A DNA stretch of 64,000 bases from a bacterium D16-36. Its GTDB lineage: Bacteria > Bacillota > Clostridia > Lachnospirales > Lachnospiraceae. Within the stretch, counting starts at the first letter, position 1, and each line of letters begins with the position of its first letter. The translations under genes were made by a program, and so were the position numbers. The DNA is taken from the NCBI GenBank assembly GCA_003611745.1, contig RAYF01000022.1:1-64000 (forward strand), written 5' to 3'. A model generated the notes under the pieces. It ran no database searches and was not told the origin of the DNA. It saw nothing but the letters and a program-made list of their open reading frames with translations. Of this stretch, positions 1-7,370 are shown piece by piece.

Positions 1-330
1 CGTTTTTACCGTGGCAGTATGCTGTGCATCCCTGCCTTGGTTCGCGCGCCCCCGCCGTGGCATGTGTGTTTCCGGCGAGGGCATCTTGAAAATTTTTAAG
101 GATTGTGTAATCCTTTATTAGAATTTTCAGGGTTGTTTTACTGTTCAGCTGTCAATCTTCTTTTCACAGTGCCTCCAAATATCGGGGGCGCCTGTCCGGG
201 ACGGTTTCCCGCACCGCTGCTGTGCCTCTTCTGTGCGTCAGCGAGATTTATATTACCACGCTTTCCACATCTTGTCAACAGCTTTTTTTACTTTTTTCTA
301 CTTTTTTATTTAGCAGACATTTTTGCTATA
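1..330. other. Left-edge region without a supported gene
   Basis: I see no convincing gene here. The short open frames have poor codon content and no ribosome binding site. The first 230 bases are GC-rich, and the stretch from about 275 to 310 is a run of T-rich sequence. The region lies downstream of the minus-strand tRNA genes, so it may belong to the end of a neighbouring transcription unit outside the window. Confidence 0.4.
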
Positions 331-370
331 AAAGCAAAACACACAGCAAGCAAATTTACCATCGCTGTGT
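331..370 (-). terminator. Intrinsic terminator behind the tRNA-Ser pair
   Basis: Read on the minus strand, an ACACAGC / GCTGTGT stem is followed by a T-rich stretch (GTTTTGCTTTT). It starts three bases beyond the 3' end of the tRNA-Ser(GGA) gene, which is where the tandem tRNA transcript should stop. Confidence 0.55.
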
Positions 371-373
371 AAA

Positions 374-462
374 CGGAGAAGGAGGGATTTGAACCCTCGC
401 GCCGCTATTAACGACCTACTCCCTTTCCAGGGGAGCCCCTTCAGCCTCTTGGGTACTTCTCC
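374..462 (-). tRNA. tRNA-Ser (anticodon GGA)
   Basis: On the minus strand the sequence opens GGAGAAG and closes CTTCTCC plus discriminator G, giving a seven-pair acceptor stem. The anticodon stem-loop reads CTCCC-CTGGAAA-GGGAG, which puts GGA at the anticodon. The T arm carries the usual GGTTCAAATCC. At 89 nt it has the long variable arm expected of a class II serine tRNA. It decodes UCC/UCU. The 3' CCA is not encoded, so it depends on the CCA-adding enzyme (gene at 46247-47680). Confidence 0.93.
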
Positions 463-521
463 AGATTCCATTCTTAAAAAATATTTTATTTTAAATATAT
501 CCTTAGACAGAAAAAAAGAAG

Positions 522-607
522 CGGAGAGGGTGGGATTCGAACCCACGCGCCCTTGCGGACAAACGGTTTTCAAGACCGCCTCGTTATGACCACTTCGATA
601 CCTCTCC
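522..607 (-). tRNA. tRNA-Ser (anticodon UGA)
   Basis: The acceptor stem GGAGAGG / CCTCTCC with discriminator G, the anticodon loop CTTGAAA (anticodon UGA) and the T-arm GGTTCGAATCC are all readable on the minus strand. The long variable arm fits serine. The gene lies 59 bp upstream of the tRNA-Ser(GGA) gene on the same strand, so the two are probably co-transcribed from the promoter at 687-715. CCA is not encoded. Confidence 0.93.
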
Positions 608-686
608 TTATTCAATTATGCAGACACTTCAGCAAAGCAAGCAACTATACTGTCCTTAAATTCCTTTACCAAAACACTGCTCTGCA

Positions 687-715
687 AGTATAACATCCAA
701 ATAAAGCCAAGTCAA
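687..715 (-). promoter_or_regulatory. Promoter of the tRNA-Ser pair
   Basis: On the minus strand TTGACT and TATACT are separated by exactly 17 bp, close to the sigma-A consensus. They sit about 80 bp upstream of tRNA-Ser(UGA) and just beyond the tsaD stop codon. This indicates that the tRNAs have their own strong promoter and are not merely read through from tsaD. Confidence 0.75.
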
Positions 716-738
716 GTCTTTTTTTTACTTTTTTTATA

Positions 739-1764
739 TTATTCCATCCGCAGCCCTATTTTTAGATTTGGCACAGCATTCAGTTCCAGCCCATCCCGCC
801 TTCCTGACATATACTCGTGATACCCCTGTACTGCTATCATAGCTGCATTATCTGTACAAAACACAGGAGATGGATAATACAAGGCAATCCCTGCTTTCCC
901 ACATTCCTCCTGCATTGTTTTCCGCAAAGAAGAATTGGCAGCCACGCCGCCTGCCACTGCAATTCTCTTTTCTCCAAGTTTTTGTGCTGCAGCAACCGCC
1001 CGGCTTACCAATACATCAACAACAGCCTTCTGAAAGGACGCCGCCACATCTGCCGTATTTACTTTTTGTCCTTTCATTTCACATTGGTTTAAATAATTCA
1101 AAACAGCAGATTTCACACCGGAAAAACTAAAATCAAATTCCGAGCCTGCTATTTTAGCCCTCGGAAATTCAATTGCATTCGCATCCCCTTCTTTGGCGGT
1201 TTTATCAATCTTTGGCCCGCCCGGATACCCAAGCCCTATAGCTCTGGCAACCTTATCAAATGCCTCACCTGCTGCATCATCATGCGTGCAGCCAATCACC
1301 TCAAATGTACCATATTCCTTCACCTGTACCAGATGTGTATGCCCACCGGATACAACAAGGCAAAGAAACGGAGGTTCTAAATCCGGATGCTCTATATAAT
1401 TTGCTGCAATATGCCCCTCAATATGGTGCACTCCTACCAGCGGCTTACCTGCCGCATACGCGAGCGCCTTTGCCGCACCTACCCCTACCAGCAGGGCACC
1501 TACCAGACCAGGACCGTACGTAACACTTACTGCATCAATGTCTGCCAGATCCACTTGAGCCTGTAGCAGGGCCTCTTCTATCACCTGATTGATTTTCTCA
1601 ATATGCCTACGCGAAGCAATTTCTGGAACAACCCCTCCATACAAGGCATGGATATCAATCTGGGAAGATATCACATTTGATAATACCTCACAGCCATTTT
1701 TGACGACAGCAGCCGCTGTTTCATCACAAGAGCTCTCAATTCCTAAAATCAATATCTCCTTCAT
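739..1764 (-). CDS. tsaD: tRNA N6-threonylcarbamoyladenosine transferase TsaD
   Basis: TsaD is the catalytic subunit that transfers the threonylcarbamoyl group to A37 of ANN-decoding tRNAs, working in the cytoplasm with TsaB and TsaE. The 341-residue product has the usual family length. The ASKHA-fold signature GIESSCDET is at the N terminus, a metal-binding HHIEGH-type motif ([12 protein letters not shown]) follows near residue 110, and an [11 protein letters not shown] segment lies near residue 275. The start ATG is preceded by GGGGGA at good spacing. It is the last gene of a minus-strand run containing rnz, and in this window tsaB and tsaE lie about 3 kb upstream, beyond a palindromic insertion. 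Confidence 0.96.
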   Translation of the reverse strand: MKEILILGIESSCDETAAAVVKNGCEVLSNVISSQIDIHALYGGVVPEIASRRHIEKINQVIEEALLQAQVDLADIDAVSVTYGPGLVGALLVGVGAAKALAYAAGKPLVGVHHIEGHIAANYIEHPDLEPPFLCLVVSGGHTHLVQVKEYGTFEVIGCTHDDAAGEAFDKVARAIGLGYPGGPKIDKTAKEGDANAIEFPRAKIAGSEFDFSFSGVKSAVLNYLNQCEMKGQKVNTADVAASFQKAVVDVLVSRAVAAAQKLGEKRIAVAGGVAANSSLRKTMQEECGKAGIALYYPSPVFCTDNAAMIAVQGYHEYMSGRRDGLELNAVPNLKIGLRME

Positions 1765-1777
1765 AGTAATCCCCCAA

Positions 1778-2398
1778 TTATTTCATGCCGGCTTTTGCTG
1801 CTTCCTCAGCATTCGTCTGCTGCCAGCCAAGAATCTTCCATTTCCCTTTAGCATCCCTGCGGCACATGAACTTTTCAAAAGTCTTTGTACTCTTCTCTCC
1901 TTTTGCCTTTACTAAAGTAGATGTAATGACTGTGGCACAGTCCCTCCCGTCCAATTTCTTAACAGAAACAGTTTTATTACTCTGGACATTGTAAGCATCA
2001 CTAATCTTTTGCTCTTTTTCCTGATAACTATCCCTGTCTTTCTTAAAATTTTCCAGCATCTTCTCATAAGAGTTATTCTTTTCTGCTAAAAGCTCATCAT
2101 CATAAAGCATGCGGAGCTGCTTTAAAAGCTTTTCAAAATTTTCGTCACCAACATTTTCATTATACATGCATTTATTAATACGCCAATACAGTTTTAAAAC
2201 CTCCGTCGGTGTCTCCGGATACTTTAATTCCAAATCCTTCGCAAGAATCTTTCCCACTTCTGTCGTCGGCAGCACACTTTCCTCTGCATCCTTCTGCACC
2301 TGCCTGTTCATCGCAAAATATACTGCCAAAACTACTGCTGCTACCAATATAATGGCAGCAAACGCCCCAATGATTCTCTTTGTCATCTTATTATCCAT
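1778..2398 (-). CDS. Membrane-anchored hypothetical protein
   Basis: I do not recognise a named family with certainty, though it resembles the DUF6715-type small proteins of Lachnospiraceae. The 206-residue product begins with a basic stretch and a single hydrophobic segment at about residues 9-30, then continues as a charged, mostly helical extracytoplasmic domain rich in Lys and Glu. The last 70 residues look like a small alpha/beta domain ending in a [10 protein letters not shown] stretch, reminiscent of NTF2-like folds that sense or bind ligands. A GGAGGT site precedes the ATG. It lies 13 bp upstream of tsaD and 32 bp downstream of rnz, so it is probably in the same transcript. Confidence 0.8.
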   Translation of the reverse strand: MDNKMTKRIIGAFAAIILVAAVVLAVYFAMNRQVQKDAEESVLPTTEVGKILAKDLELKYPETPTEVLKLYWRINKCMYNENVGDENFEKLLKQLRMLYDDELLAEKNNSYEKMLENFKKDRDSYQEKEQKISDAYNVQSNKTVSVKKLDGRDCATVITSTLVKAKGEKSTKTFEKFMCRRDAKGKWKILGWQQTNAEEAAKAGMK

Positions 2399-2430
2399 AT
2401 ATTTACCTCCATTCTGAAAACCTCATGCTG

Positions 2431-3342
2431 CTAATCCTCTGGAAATTCCAAAGTGCAGCTTTTTCTGTCCTTTCCCGGAAATGCCTGAGGAAATATTTTC
2501 CGTACCGGCTTCATATAATCCTCTGGATGCAGCAGGGACGGGCTGTAATGGGTGAGCCACATCTCTTCCACTCCGGCTTCTCTGGCTATGTGCGCTGCTT
2601 CGAGAAATGTCATATGCTTCTTCTCTTCCGCTTTTTCCTGTTTCTCTTTTTCTCCATACATCCCTTCACAAATAAGCAAGTCAGAATCTCTGGCATTTTC
2701 TATCAGGCTGCGCACCGGCCTGGTATCAGTACAGTACGTCAGCTTAATCCCTTTCCTCGGCGGCCCGATTACCATATCCGGTGTATATTTCCGCCCCTCA
2801 TACTCTATCGTCTCACCTTTCTGCAGACGGCTCCAAAGTTTCATTGGCACTTGGTTTTCCTGTGCTTTTTCCAGAAAAAACTTTCCACCCCTTGGCACGG
2901 TGATGGTATAGCCATAACACACAACATTATGATTGACCCGAAATGCCCTGAGGTGATAGCCATTAACCTCTATGTCTTCTTCCTTCTGGGACAACTCCTT
3001 AAATTGTATTGGAAAAGGGAGGCCGGGTGCAATAATCCGAAGGCTGTTCACCACTTTTTCCAACCCTTTCGGCCCAATCAGCGTCACCGGCTCTTTCCGG
3101 TCTGAGTTCCCCATAGAGAGCAGCAGCCCCGGCAGGCCGCTGATGTGGTCCCCATGGAAATGCGTAAAGCAAATTGTATCAATGGGATTTACACTCCATC
3201 CCTTCTCCCTCACCGCAACCTGCGTCCCCTCACCGCAGTCAATCAAAAGGCTGCTGCCTCCCAGCCTTGTCATCAATGAAGTCAGCCACCGCCCGGGCAA
3301 AGGCATCATACCGCTTGTTCCCAATAAACATACATCCAACAT
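2431..3342 (-). CDS. rnz: Ribonuclease Z
   Basis: Ribonuclease Z is the endonuclease that removes the 3' trailer from tRNA precursors lacking an encoded CCA. The 303-residue protein has the metallo-beta-lactamase fold: the GTSG N-terminal motif, the zinc ligand motif FTHFHGDHISGLPG near residue 60, and the later zinc-binding HYSPSLLHPE-type segment near residue 265. Length matches the short form (RNase Z/ElaC). It is well placed with tsaD and tRNA genes. The Shine-Dalgarno sequence is weak, but the MLDVCLLGTSG start is typical for the family. Confidence 0.95.
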   Translation of the reverse strand: MLDVCLLGTSGMMPLPGRWLTSLMTRLGGSSLLIDCGEGTQVAVREKGWSVNPIDTICFTHFHGDHISGLPGLLLSMGNSDRKEPVTLIGPKGLEKVVNSLRIIAPGLPFPIQFKELSQKEEDIEVNGYHLRAFRVNHNVVCYGYTITVPRGGKFFLEKAQENQVPMKLWSRLQKGETIEYEGRKYTPDMVIGPPRKGIKLTYCTDTRPVRSLIENARDSDLLICEGMYGEKEKQEKAEEKKHMTFLEAAHIAREAGVEEMWLTHYSPSLLHPEDYMKPVRKIFPQAFPGKDRKSCTLEFPED

Positions 3343-3403
3343 ATATTAAACTGTGCTTCCTTTCCAAACCAATCAATAACTCCTAATATTTCTATCGTAC
3401 AAA

Positions 3404-3435
3404 AATCAGCGGTGCAACACCGTGCACCGCTGATT
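3404..3435 (-). terminator. Intrinsic terminator behind the Cys-pair protein gene
   Basis: A 13-bp perfect stem (AATCAGCGGTGCA / TGCACCGCTGATT) with a six-base loop is followed on the minus strand by TTTTTG. It lies between the small gene at 3467-3688 and rnz, so it should stop or attenuate transcripts arriving from the rimI side. The rnz-tsaD part may therefore need its own promoter. Confidence 0.75.
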
Positions 3436-3466
3436 AGTATATCATAAACTGCATTTTTTTCCAAAT

Positions 3467-3688
3467 TTAAAGTTCTGTCACCTCTATCTCCTCAACAGGG
3501 ATGGCAAAATTAGAAATCATTTTGTCATAACAAGCTTCACATAAAATAAAAGAATGGCGCACCATGTCCTTCTCTGAAAAATATCCCCATTCCTTGTTCC
3601 CCTCGAAGACATCTTCTTTCAAAATTCCATTTTCCATTTTAATTTCTCTGGCACAGGCATTACAAAAAAGCGCGCTTCTTTCCTTCAT
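3467..3688 (-). CDS. Small protein with two Cys pairs, possible zinc ribbon
   Basis: This 73-residue protein is not recognised. It contains CNAC near residue 9 and CEAC near residue 50, two CxxC knuckles that could hold one zinc ion, as in small zinc-ribbon proteins. The remainder is acidic, with no signal peptide or membrane segment, so it is probably cytosolic. The ATG is preceded by AAGGAGGAAC at ideal spacing, which supports a real gene. It lies between the palindromic element and the terminator ahead of rnz. Function is unknown. Confidence 0.8.
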   Translation of the reverse strand: MKERSALFCNACAREIKMENGILKEDVFEGNKEWGYFSEKDMVRHSFILCEACYDKMISNFAIPVEEIEVTEL

Positions 3689-3770
3689 CAGCTTGTTCCT
3701 CCTTAAGATAACTAGTACACATAAAGTATAAGCGAAAAAAGCTGAATTGTATAGTGGAAATCAATGGGAT

Positions 3771-4453
3771 GCACGGAAATCAATTCTCAGTATATATTAT
3801 TCATTGCTGCTTCAAATTAATATGTCGCCATTTACAGATGATGTTTGCTTAATGATAACTCCCTGTCATCCATCAATTCCCAATGCGCCTGCATCCGGCT
3901 GTGTTTTTGTTTTTTTGCTCCCACAGAGTACGATACGCCTAAAAGGAAGTATATAATATTCCGCCAGACAACAACGGCTTTCCAGAGGAACTCTGTCTTG
4001 CAGGGCTTTGATGGATATGCGCCTTGCAGCACTGTCTGAACAGCATGCGCGAGTTCAGGCTTTCCTAGGAGGCACGCTTCCGCTACCTCTCATAACGCAA
4101 CGGTACATAGCAGGACAAAATACGTCCTGCAAGTACCGGCGATTCGAGAGTGCCTCTGCGGAAAGCCATGAAACCCGCTGCATGGTGTGAGTTTGCGGAA
4201 AGGCGCATAAATCAAGCATCAAAGCCGCAAGACAGATAGTTTCTCGGAAAGACAGAATGTTGCAAGGAATATCATATACTTCCTTTTAGGCGTTCTACTT
4301 GTTTGTGAAGCAAAAAACAGAAACACAGCCGGATGCAGGCATAAACAAAACTTGATGGATAACAGGGAGTTATCACTTAGAAAGCAATCGGCTGTAAATG
4401 GTGACAAATTAACTGAAGCAGCAATGAATATATACTGAAAATTGATTTCCGTG
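3771..4453. mobile_element. 683-bp palindromic element, copy 1, with 10-bp direct repeats
   Basis: The whole interval is a nearly symmetrical inverted repeat. The outer arms (about 3772-4023 and 4204-4453) match at roughly three quarters of positions by eye, starting from CACGGAAATCAATT and its complement. The centre continues the symmetry with GGCTTTCC/GGAAAGCC (4058-4065, 4160-4167), GGTAC/GTACC and an apical GCAGGAC/GTCCTGC hairpin (4110-4130). As RNA it would fold into one long rod. TCAATGGGAT occurs immediately before (3761-3770) and immediately after (4454-4463), as expected of a target-site duplication. A second copy lies inverted at 57882-58562. No convincing protein is encoded. The open frames here track DNA symmetry and have no ribosome binding site. 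Confidence 0.8.
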
Positions 4454-4900
4454 TCAATGGGATAGTGGGAGCTGCATTAGAAGGGCGTCTTCTTCCGGCG
4501 CATGGTAGTAACCCCTCCGCACCCCAATCTGCGCAAAACCCAATTTACGGTAGAGGCAAATAGCAGCGTGATTACTTTGACGCACTTCCAGCAGTATCTT
4601 CATAACTCCCCTTTCTTTTGACAGTTTGACGGCCCTCCGCAACATCTTCTCTGCAATGCCCTCCCTGCGGCACTCCGGTGCGACTGCAATATTACACAAA
4701 TCAGCAGTCTCATAAGATATCCAGATACCACAGTAGCCGTAAATTTTTTCTTCGGAAACTGCTGCCAGATAAATATTATCCGGCGAAGCATACGCATCCA
4801 AAAAACTTTTCTCGCTCCATGGGACAGAAAAAATACGCTTCTCCAATTCCGCAGCCGCCATAGCATCTTCCTTCTGCATGGCCCGAATCACAAAATCCAT
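4454..4900 (-). CDS. rimI: Ribosomal protein alanine N-acetyltransferase RimI
   Basis: RimI-family GNAT acetyltransferases modify N-terminal alanines (bS18 in E. coli). In Firmicutes the gene commonly sits with tsaB and tsaE, as here. The protein shows the GNAT acetyl-CoA loop region (APECRREGIAEKML) near residue 70 and the C-terminal NHAAICLYRKLGF motif. I chose the internal ATG at 4900 (148 residues, the usual RimI length). It has GAGGAGGG seven bases upstream, whereas the ATG at 4924 has poor spacing. The stop codon lies inside the 10-bp direct repeat bordering the palindromic element, so the insertion happened at the very end of the gene without changing the product. Confidence 0.92.
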   Translation of the reverse strand: MDFVIRAMQKEDAMAAAELEKRIFSVPWSEKSFLDAYASPDNIYLAAVSEEKIYGYCGIWISYETADLCNIAVAPECRREGIAEKMLRRAVKLSKERGVMKILLEVRQSNHAAICLYRKLGFAQIGVRRGYYHAPEEDALLMQLPLSH

Positions 4901-4930
4901 CTGCTGTCCCTCCTCTGTTTCCATGCCGCA

Positions 4931-5644
4931 TCAAGCCCCCTGCTCCTGAAGGCGTTTTGCACGTTCCCTCTCTGCCTGAGACTGGCGCAGGTAAATCGGC
5001 TTGTGGTCTTTTGCATCCTCTATCTTTCCCTCTTCCATGTAAATCATGCCTAATGCAGCAACAGAAGCTGCACTCTGCCGATTTAGATGAAGCGGCGCAA
5101 ACTGATAAGAAACCTTGATTTTTTCTTCCAGCACAGCCCTATGCACCGGCACTCCGTCCCCCAGAAATACTACATTCTCGTTCAATTCATTTACTTTCGC
5201 TGCTATATCCAGTATATCTACAGCACACTGCTCCAGCAAACATTCCATTCTGCTGCCTGACATTCTGTAAATTCCTGTATATACCTGACTCCTTCTGGCA
5301 TCCATCAGTGGACAGATCACACCGCCAAATCCTGCCATGCGGTATGCCATTCCCTCCAATGTAGGCACAGGGATAATCGGTTTGTTCAGCGCAAGCGCCA
5401 TTCCTTTAGCTGTAGACGAGCCAATACGAAGCCCTGTAAAGGACCCCGGACCTGCTGCTACTGCAATCCCATCCAGCTCCTCCAGTCCGATGCCTGACAT
5501 TTTCACCACCTGATCAATCATCGGAAGAAGCGTCTGCGAATGTGTCTGCTTATTATTCACTGTAAACTCCGCCACAAGAATATCTCCCGAAACAATAGCA
5601 GCCGAAGCTGTCATCCCCGAACTGTCAATTCCTAATAATTTCAT
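4931..5644 (-). CDS. tsaB: tRNA threonylcarbamoyladenosine biosynthesis protein TsaB
   Basis: TsaB is the non-catalytic ASKHA-fold partner of TsaD in t6A synthesis. The 237-residue product carries the N-terminal LGIDSSG phosphate-binding-like motif, the QTHSQTLLPMID segment and the AAGPGSFTGLRIG motif near residue 65, all hallmarks of TsaB. Its ATG overlaps the TAA of tsaE by one base (TAATG), which implies translational coupling. It is followed 30 bp later by rimI. Confidence 0.96.
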   Translation of the reverse strand: MKLLGIDSSGMTASAAIVSGDILVAEFTVNNKQTHSQTLLPMIDQVVKMSGIGLEELDGIAVAAGPGSFTGLRIGSSTAKGMALALNKPIIPVPTLEGMAYRMAGFGGVICPLMDARRSQVYTGIYRMSGSRMECLLEQCAVDILDIAAKVNELNENVVFLGDGVPVHRAVLEEKIKVSYQFAPLHLNRQSAASVAALGMIYMEEGKIEDAKDHKPIYLRQSQAERERAKRLQEQGA

Positions 5645-6102
5645 TATAAGACCTCCATCTTCCCGTCAAACTGCCCCTCTGCGGTTATCTTCCGGTAATC
5701 AGTCCCCTGTTCCAAATCCTTTTCGATTGTTATGACAACAGCATTGTCTGGCAAAATTTCTTCAATTCTAGATGCCCACTCAATCAGGCAAATTCCCTGA
5801 CCATAAAAATAATCCTCATAACCAATCTCTTCCATCTCTTCTATGTCTGCAATCCTATAGACATCAAAATGATACAATGGGATTCTGCCCTCTTCGTAAA
5901 TCTGCAATATCGTAAAGGTCGGGCTTGAAATAGGCTCTGTTATGCCAAGCCCCTTTCCAATACCCTTAGAAAAAACAGTTTTTCCTACACCCAAATCACC
6001 ATTTAATAAAAAAATATCCCCCGGCTGGCAGGATTCCCCAATCTGCACCCCAAAAGAAAATGTATCCTCAGCAGAATAACTTTGATATACCCGGCACTCC
6101 AT
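5644..6102 (-). CDS. tsaE: tRNA threonylcarbamoyladenosine biosynthesis ATPase TsaE
   Basis: TsaE is the P-loop ATPase that resets the TsaB-TsaD complex during t6A formation. The 152-residue protein has the Walker A motif GDLGVGKTVFSKG near residue 36, the SSPTFT motif near residue 58, and the HFDVYRI and LIEWASRIEEILP segments that identify the family. Length is typical. It overlaps tsaB by one base and follows the YcxB-like gene by two bases, so the three are one translational unit. Confidence 0.96.
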   Translation of the reverse strand: MECRVYQSYSAEDTFSFGVQIGESCQPGDIFLLNGDLGVGKTVFSKGIGKGLGITEPISSPTFTILQIYEEGRIPLYHFDVYRIADIEEMEEIGYEDYFYGQGICLIEWASRIEEILPDNAVVITIEKDLEQGTDYRKITAEGQFDGKMEVL

Positions 6103-6104
6103 AA

Positions 6105-6620
6105 TTATACCTCATCTTTCTCTGGCATGTCGTCCTTATGCCTCTCCATCTGCCCTTGTACAGCAGAACAAATCACTTCATATTGGCTACCGCATTGCTC
6201 TTTTGGAAAAATAAACGCCCTGACAGGAGACATATAAATATACAATCCCTGTTTCGCCTGAACCACTTTGCGGATATCATCCCACCTGACAGCAGCTTCC
6301 TGTTCGTTTTGGCGCACAGTAATCCCTTCCTCCGATAATGTATAATGCAGGGATGAATTAATGTTATCACTTTTTTTAATCTGCGCCCTGCATTTTACAT
6401 ACAGCATAAGAGGCTGTATGATTGTAAAAAGGGCTGCAATAAAAAGCAGCGCCATAACCGTAGCTGCCTGAAAATTGCGAAATTGCACAAGGCATACAAC
6501 AAGGCTGCCCAGACTAATGATTAAACTAAAAATTCCTGAAATACTAAAATACGTATGGCGCAGCGTAAACAAAAAAAGCTCCTTTGTGCGCAGCGTTATG
6601 TCAAAATCTATCTCTTTCAT
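6105..6620 (-). CDS. YcxB-like membrane protein
   Basis: A 171-residue protein with two hydrophobic segments at about residues 28-47 and 53-74, followed by a cytosolic domain containing LSEEGITVRQNEQEAAVRW and YIYMSPVRAFIFPKEQ. This is the layout of the YcxB-like family, whose function is not established. It is two bases upstream of tsaE and 23 bp downstream of nth, so it sits in the same operon, but nothing in it suggests a direct role in tRNA modification. Confidence 0.8.
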   Translation of the reverse strand: MKEIDFDITLRTKELFLFTLRHTYFSISGIFSLIISLGSLVVCLVQFRNFQAATVMALLFIAALFTIIQPLMLYVKCRAQIKKSDNINSSLHYTLSEEGITVRQNEQEAAVRWDDIRKVVQAKQGLYIYMSPVRAFIFPKEQCGSQYEVICSAVQGQMERHKDDMPEKDEV

Positions 6621-6643
6621 ACTTCACCCCGTCTTTCTCAATT

Positions 6644-7276
6644 TTAGTCATTCTTCTCACAGATATCCCTCAGGCAGCATTTGTCACAGTACGGTTTTGT
6701 CCTTGCCGTACAGACATCCCTCCCATGATAAACCAGCCTATGGCAGAAATCACTTCCCTCCTCAGGGGGAATAATGTCCCACAGAGCCATCTCCACTTTT
6801 TTCGGATCCTTTATGCCATCAACCAGCCCCATCCTATTTACCAGACGGATACAATGCGTATCGGTTACAATAGCGGGCTTGCCAAAAACATCCCCCATAA
6901 TCAGATTGGCACTTTTTCTCCCCACTCCCGGCAGCTTGAGCAGCGCATCAAAATCATCCGGCACTTTCCCCTGATACTGATCCCGTAAAATCTTCATACA
7001 TGCACTGATATCCCTCGCCTTACTGCGCCCAAGGCCGCAGGGCCTTATAATCTCCTCAATATCCTCCGGCTCCGCTTCCGCCAGGGCATTACAATCAGGA
7101 TATTTTTTGTACAATTCCTGAACTACTACATTAACCCTCGCATCCGTACACTGTGCTGCCAGCCGGACACTTACTAACAGTTTCCAAGCTTCATTGTAAT
7201 CCAGAGTACATCCGGCATCCGGATACTCTTTCTTCAAACGGCTGATGATTTCCAGCGCCAGTTCTTTCTTTGTCAT
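6644..7276 (-). CDS. nth: Endonuclease III
   Basis: Endonuclease III is the base-excision DNA glycosylase and AP lyase that removes oxidised pyrimidines. The helix-hairpin-helix LPGVGRKSAN carries the catalytic Lys near residue 113, and VTDTHCIRL carries the catalytic Asp. A C-terminal cluster motif with four Cys (starting CTARTKPYC, then CxxC and a final C) should hold a [4Fe-4S] cluster. The first Cys spacing is seven residues, not the six of E. coli Nth. I chose the ATG at 7276 (210 residues, E. coli 211). The frame extends upstream to a TTG at 7315, but that extension lies in the repeat at 7303-7368. Confidence 0.94.
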   Translation of the reverse strand: MTKKELALEIISRLKKEYPDAGCTLDYNEAWKLLVSVRLAAQCTDARVNVVVQELYKKYPDCNALAEAEPEDIEEIIRPCGLGRSKARDISACMKILRDQYQGKVPDDFDALLKLPGVGRKSANLIMGDVFGKPAIVTDTHCIRLVNRMGLVDGIKDPKKVEMALWDIIPPEEGSDFCHRLVYHGRDVCTARTKPYCDKCCLRDICEKND

Positions 7277-7302
7277 ATTATACACAGCCTTTCTATCTTC
7301 TC

Positions 7303-7368
7303 TAAGGAACTGCAAACTTGCGTTTGGCTTGTTGCATACGTGGGAATAAATAACTTTACAGTTCCTAA
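7303..7368. repeat. Short AGGAACTG-ended inverted repeat
   Basis: TAAGGAACTGCAAA on the left is mirrored by TTAGGAACTGTAAAG on the opposite strand at the right end, which continues into AAATAACTTT-like sequence (read as GTTATTTATTCC). The same terminal sequence borders the 163-bp palindrome at 47825-47987 and occurs at 25241-25267. It fills the gap between the nth start and the histidine kinase stop. Confidence 0.55.
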
Positions 7369-7370
7369 CA

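Noticed and set aside
103-372. An 89-codon plus-strand frame at the left edge
   Set aside because: T-rich, hydrophobic composition typical of a translated spacer; it overlaps the tRNA terminator.
4008-4190. A 60-codon plus-strand frame inside the palindromic element, conserved in copy 2 on the other strand
   Set aside because: It has no ribosome binding site and the residue conservation follows from the DNA match. The element is palindromic, so several frames are conserved. Selection on the DNA or RNA structure explains it without a peptide.
4024-4203. Compensatory base changes between the two palindromic copies
   Set aside because: A GCAGC-to-GCGGC change in copy 2 together with GCTGC-to-GCCGC looked like covariation, but the two segments are not symmetrical about the axis, so the pairing is not secure.
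7277-7315. A TTG start for nth giving 13 extra residues
   Set aside because: The extension lies in a repeat and lacks a good ribosome binding site; the shorter form matches the family length.
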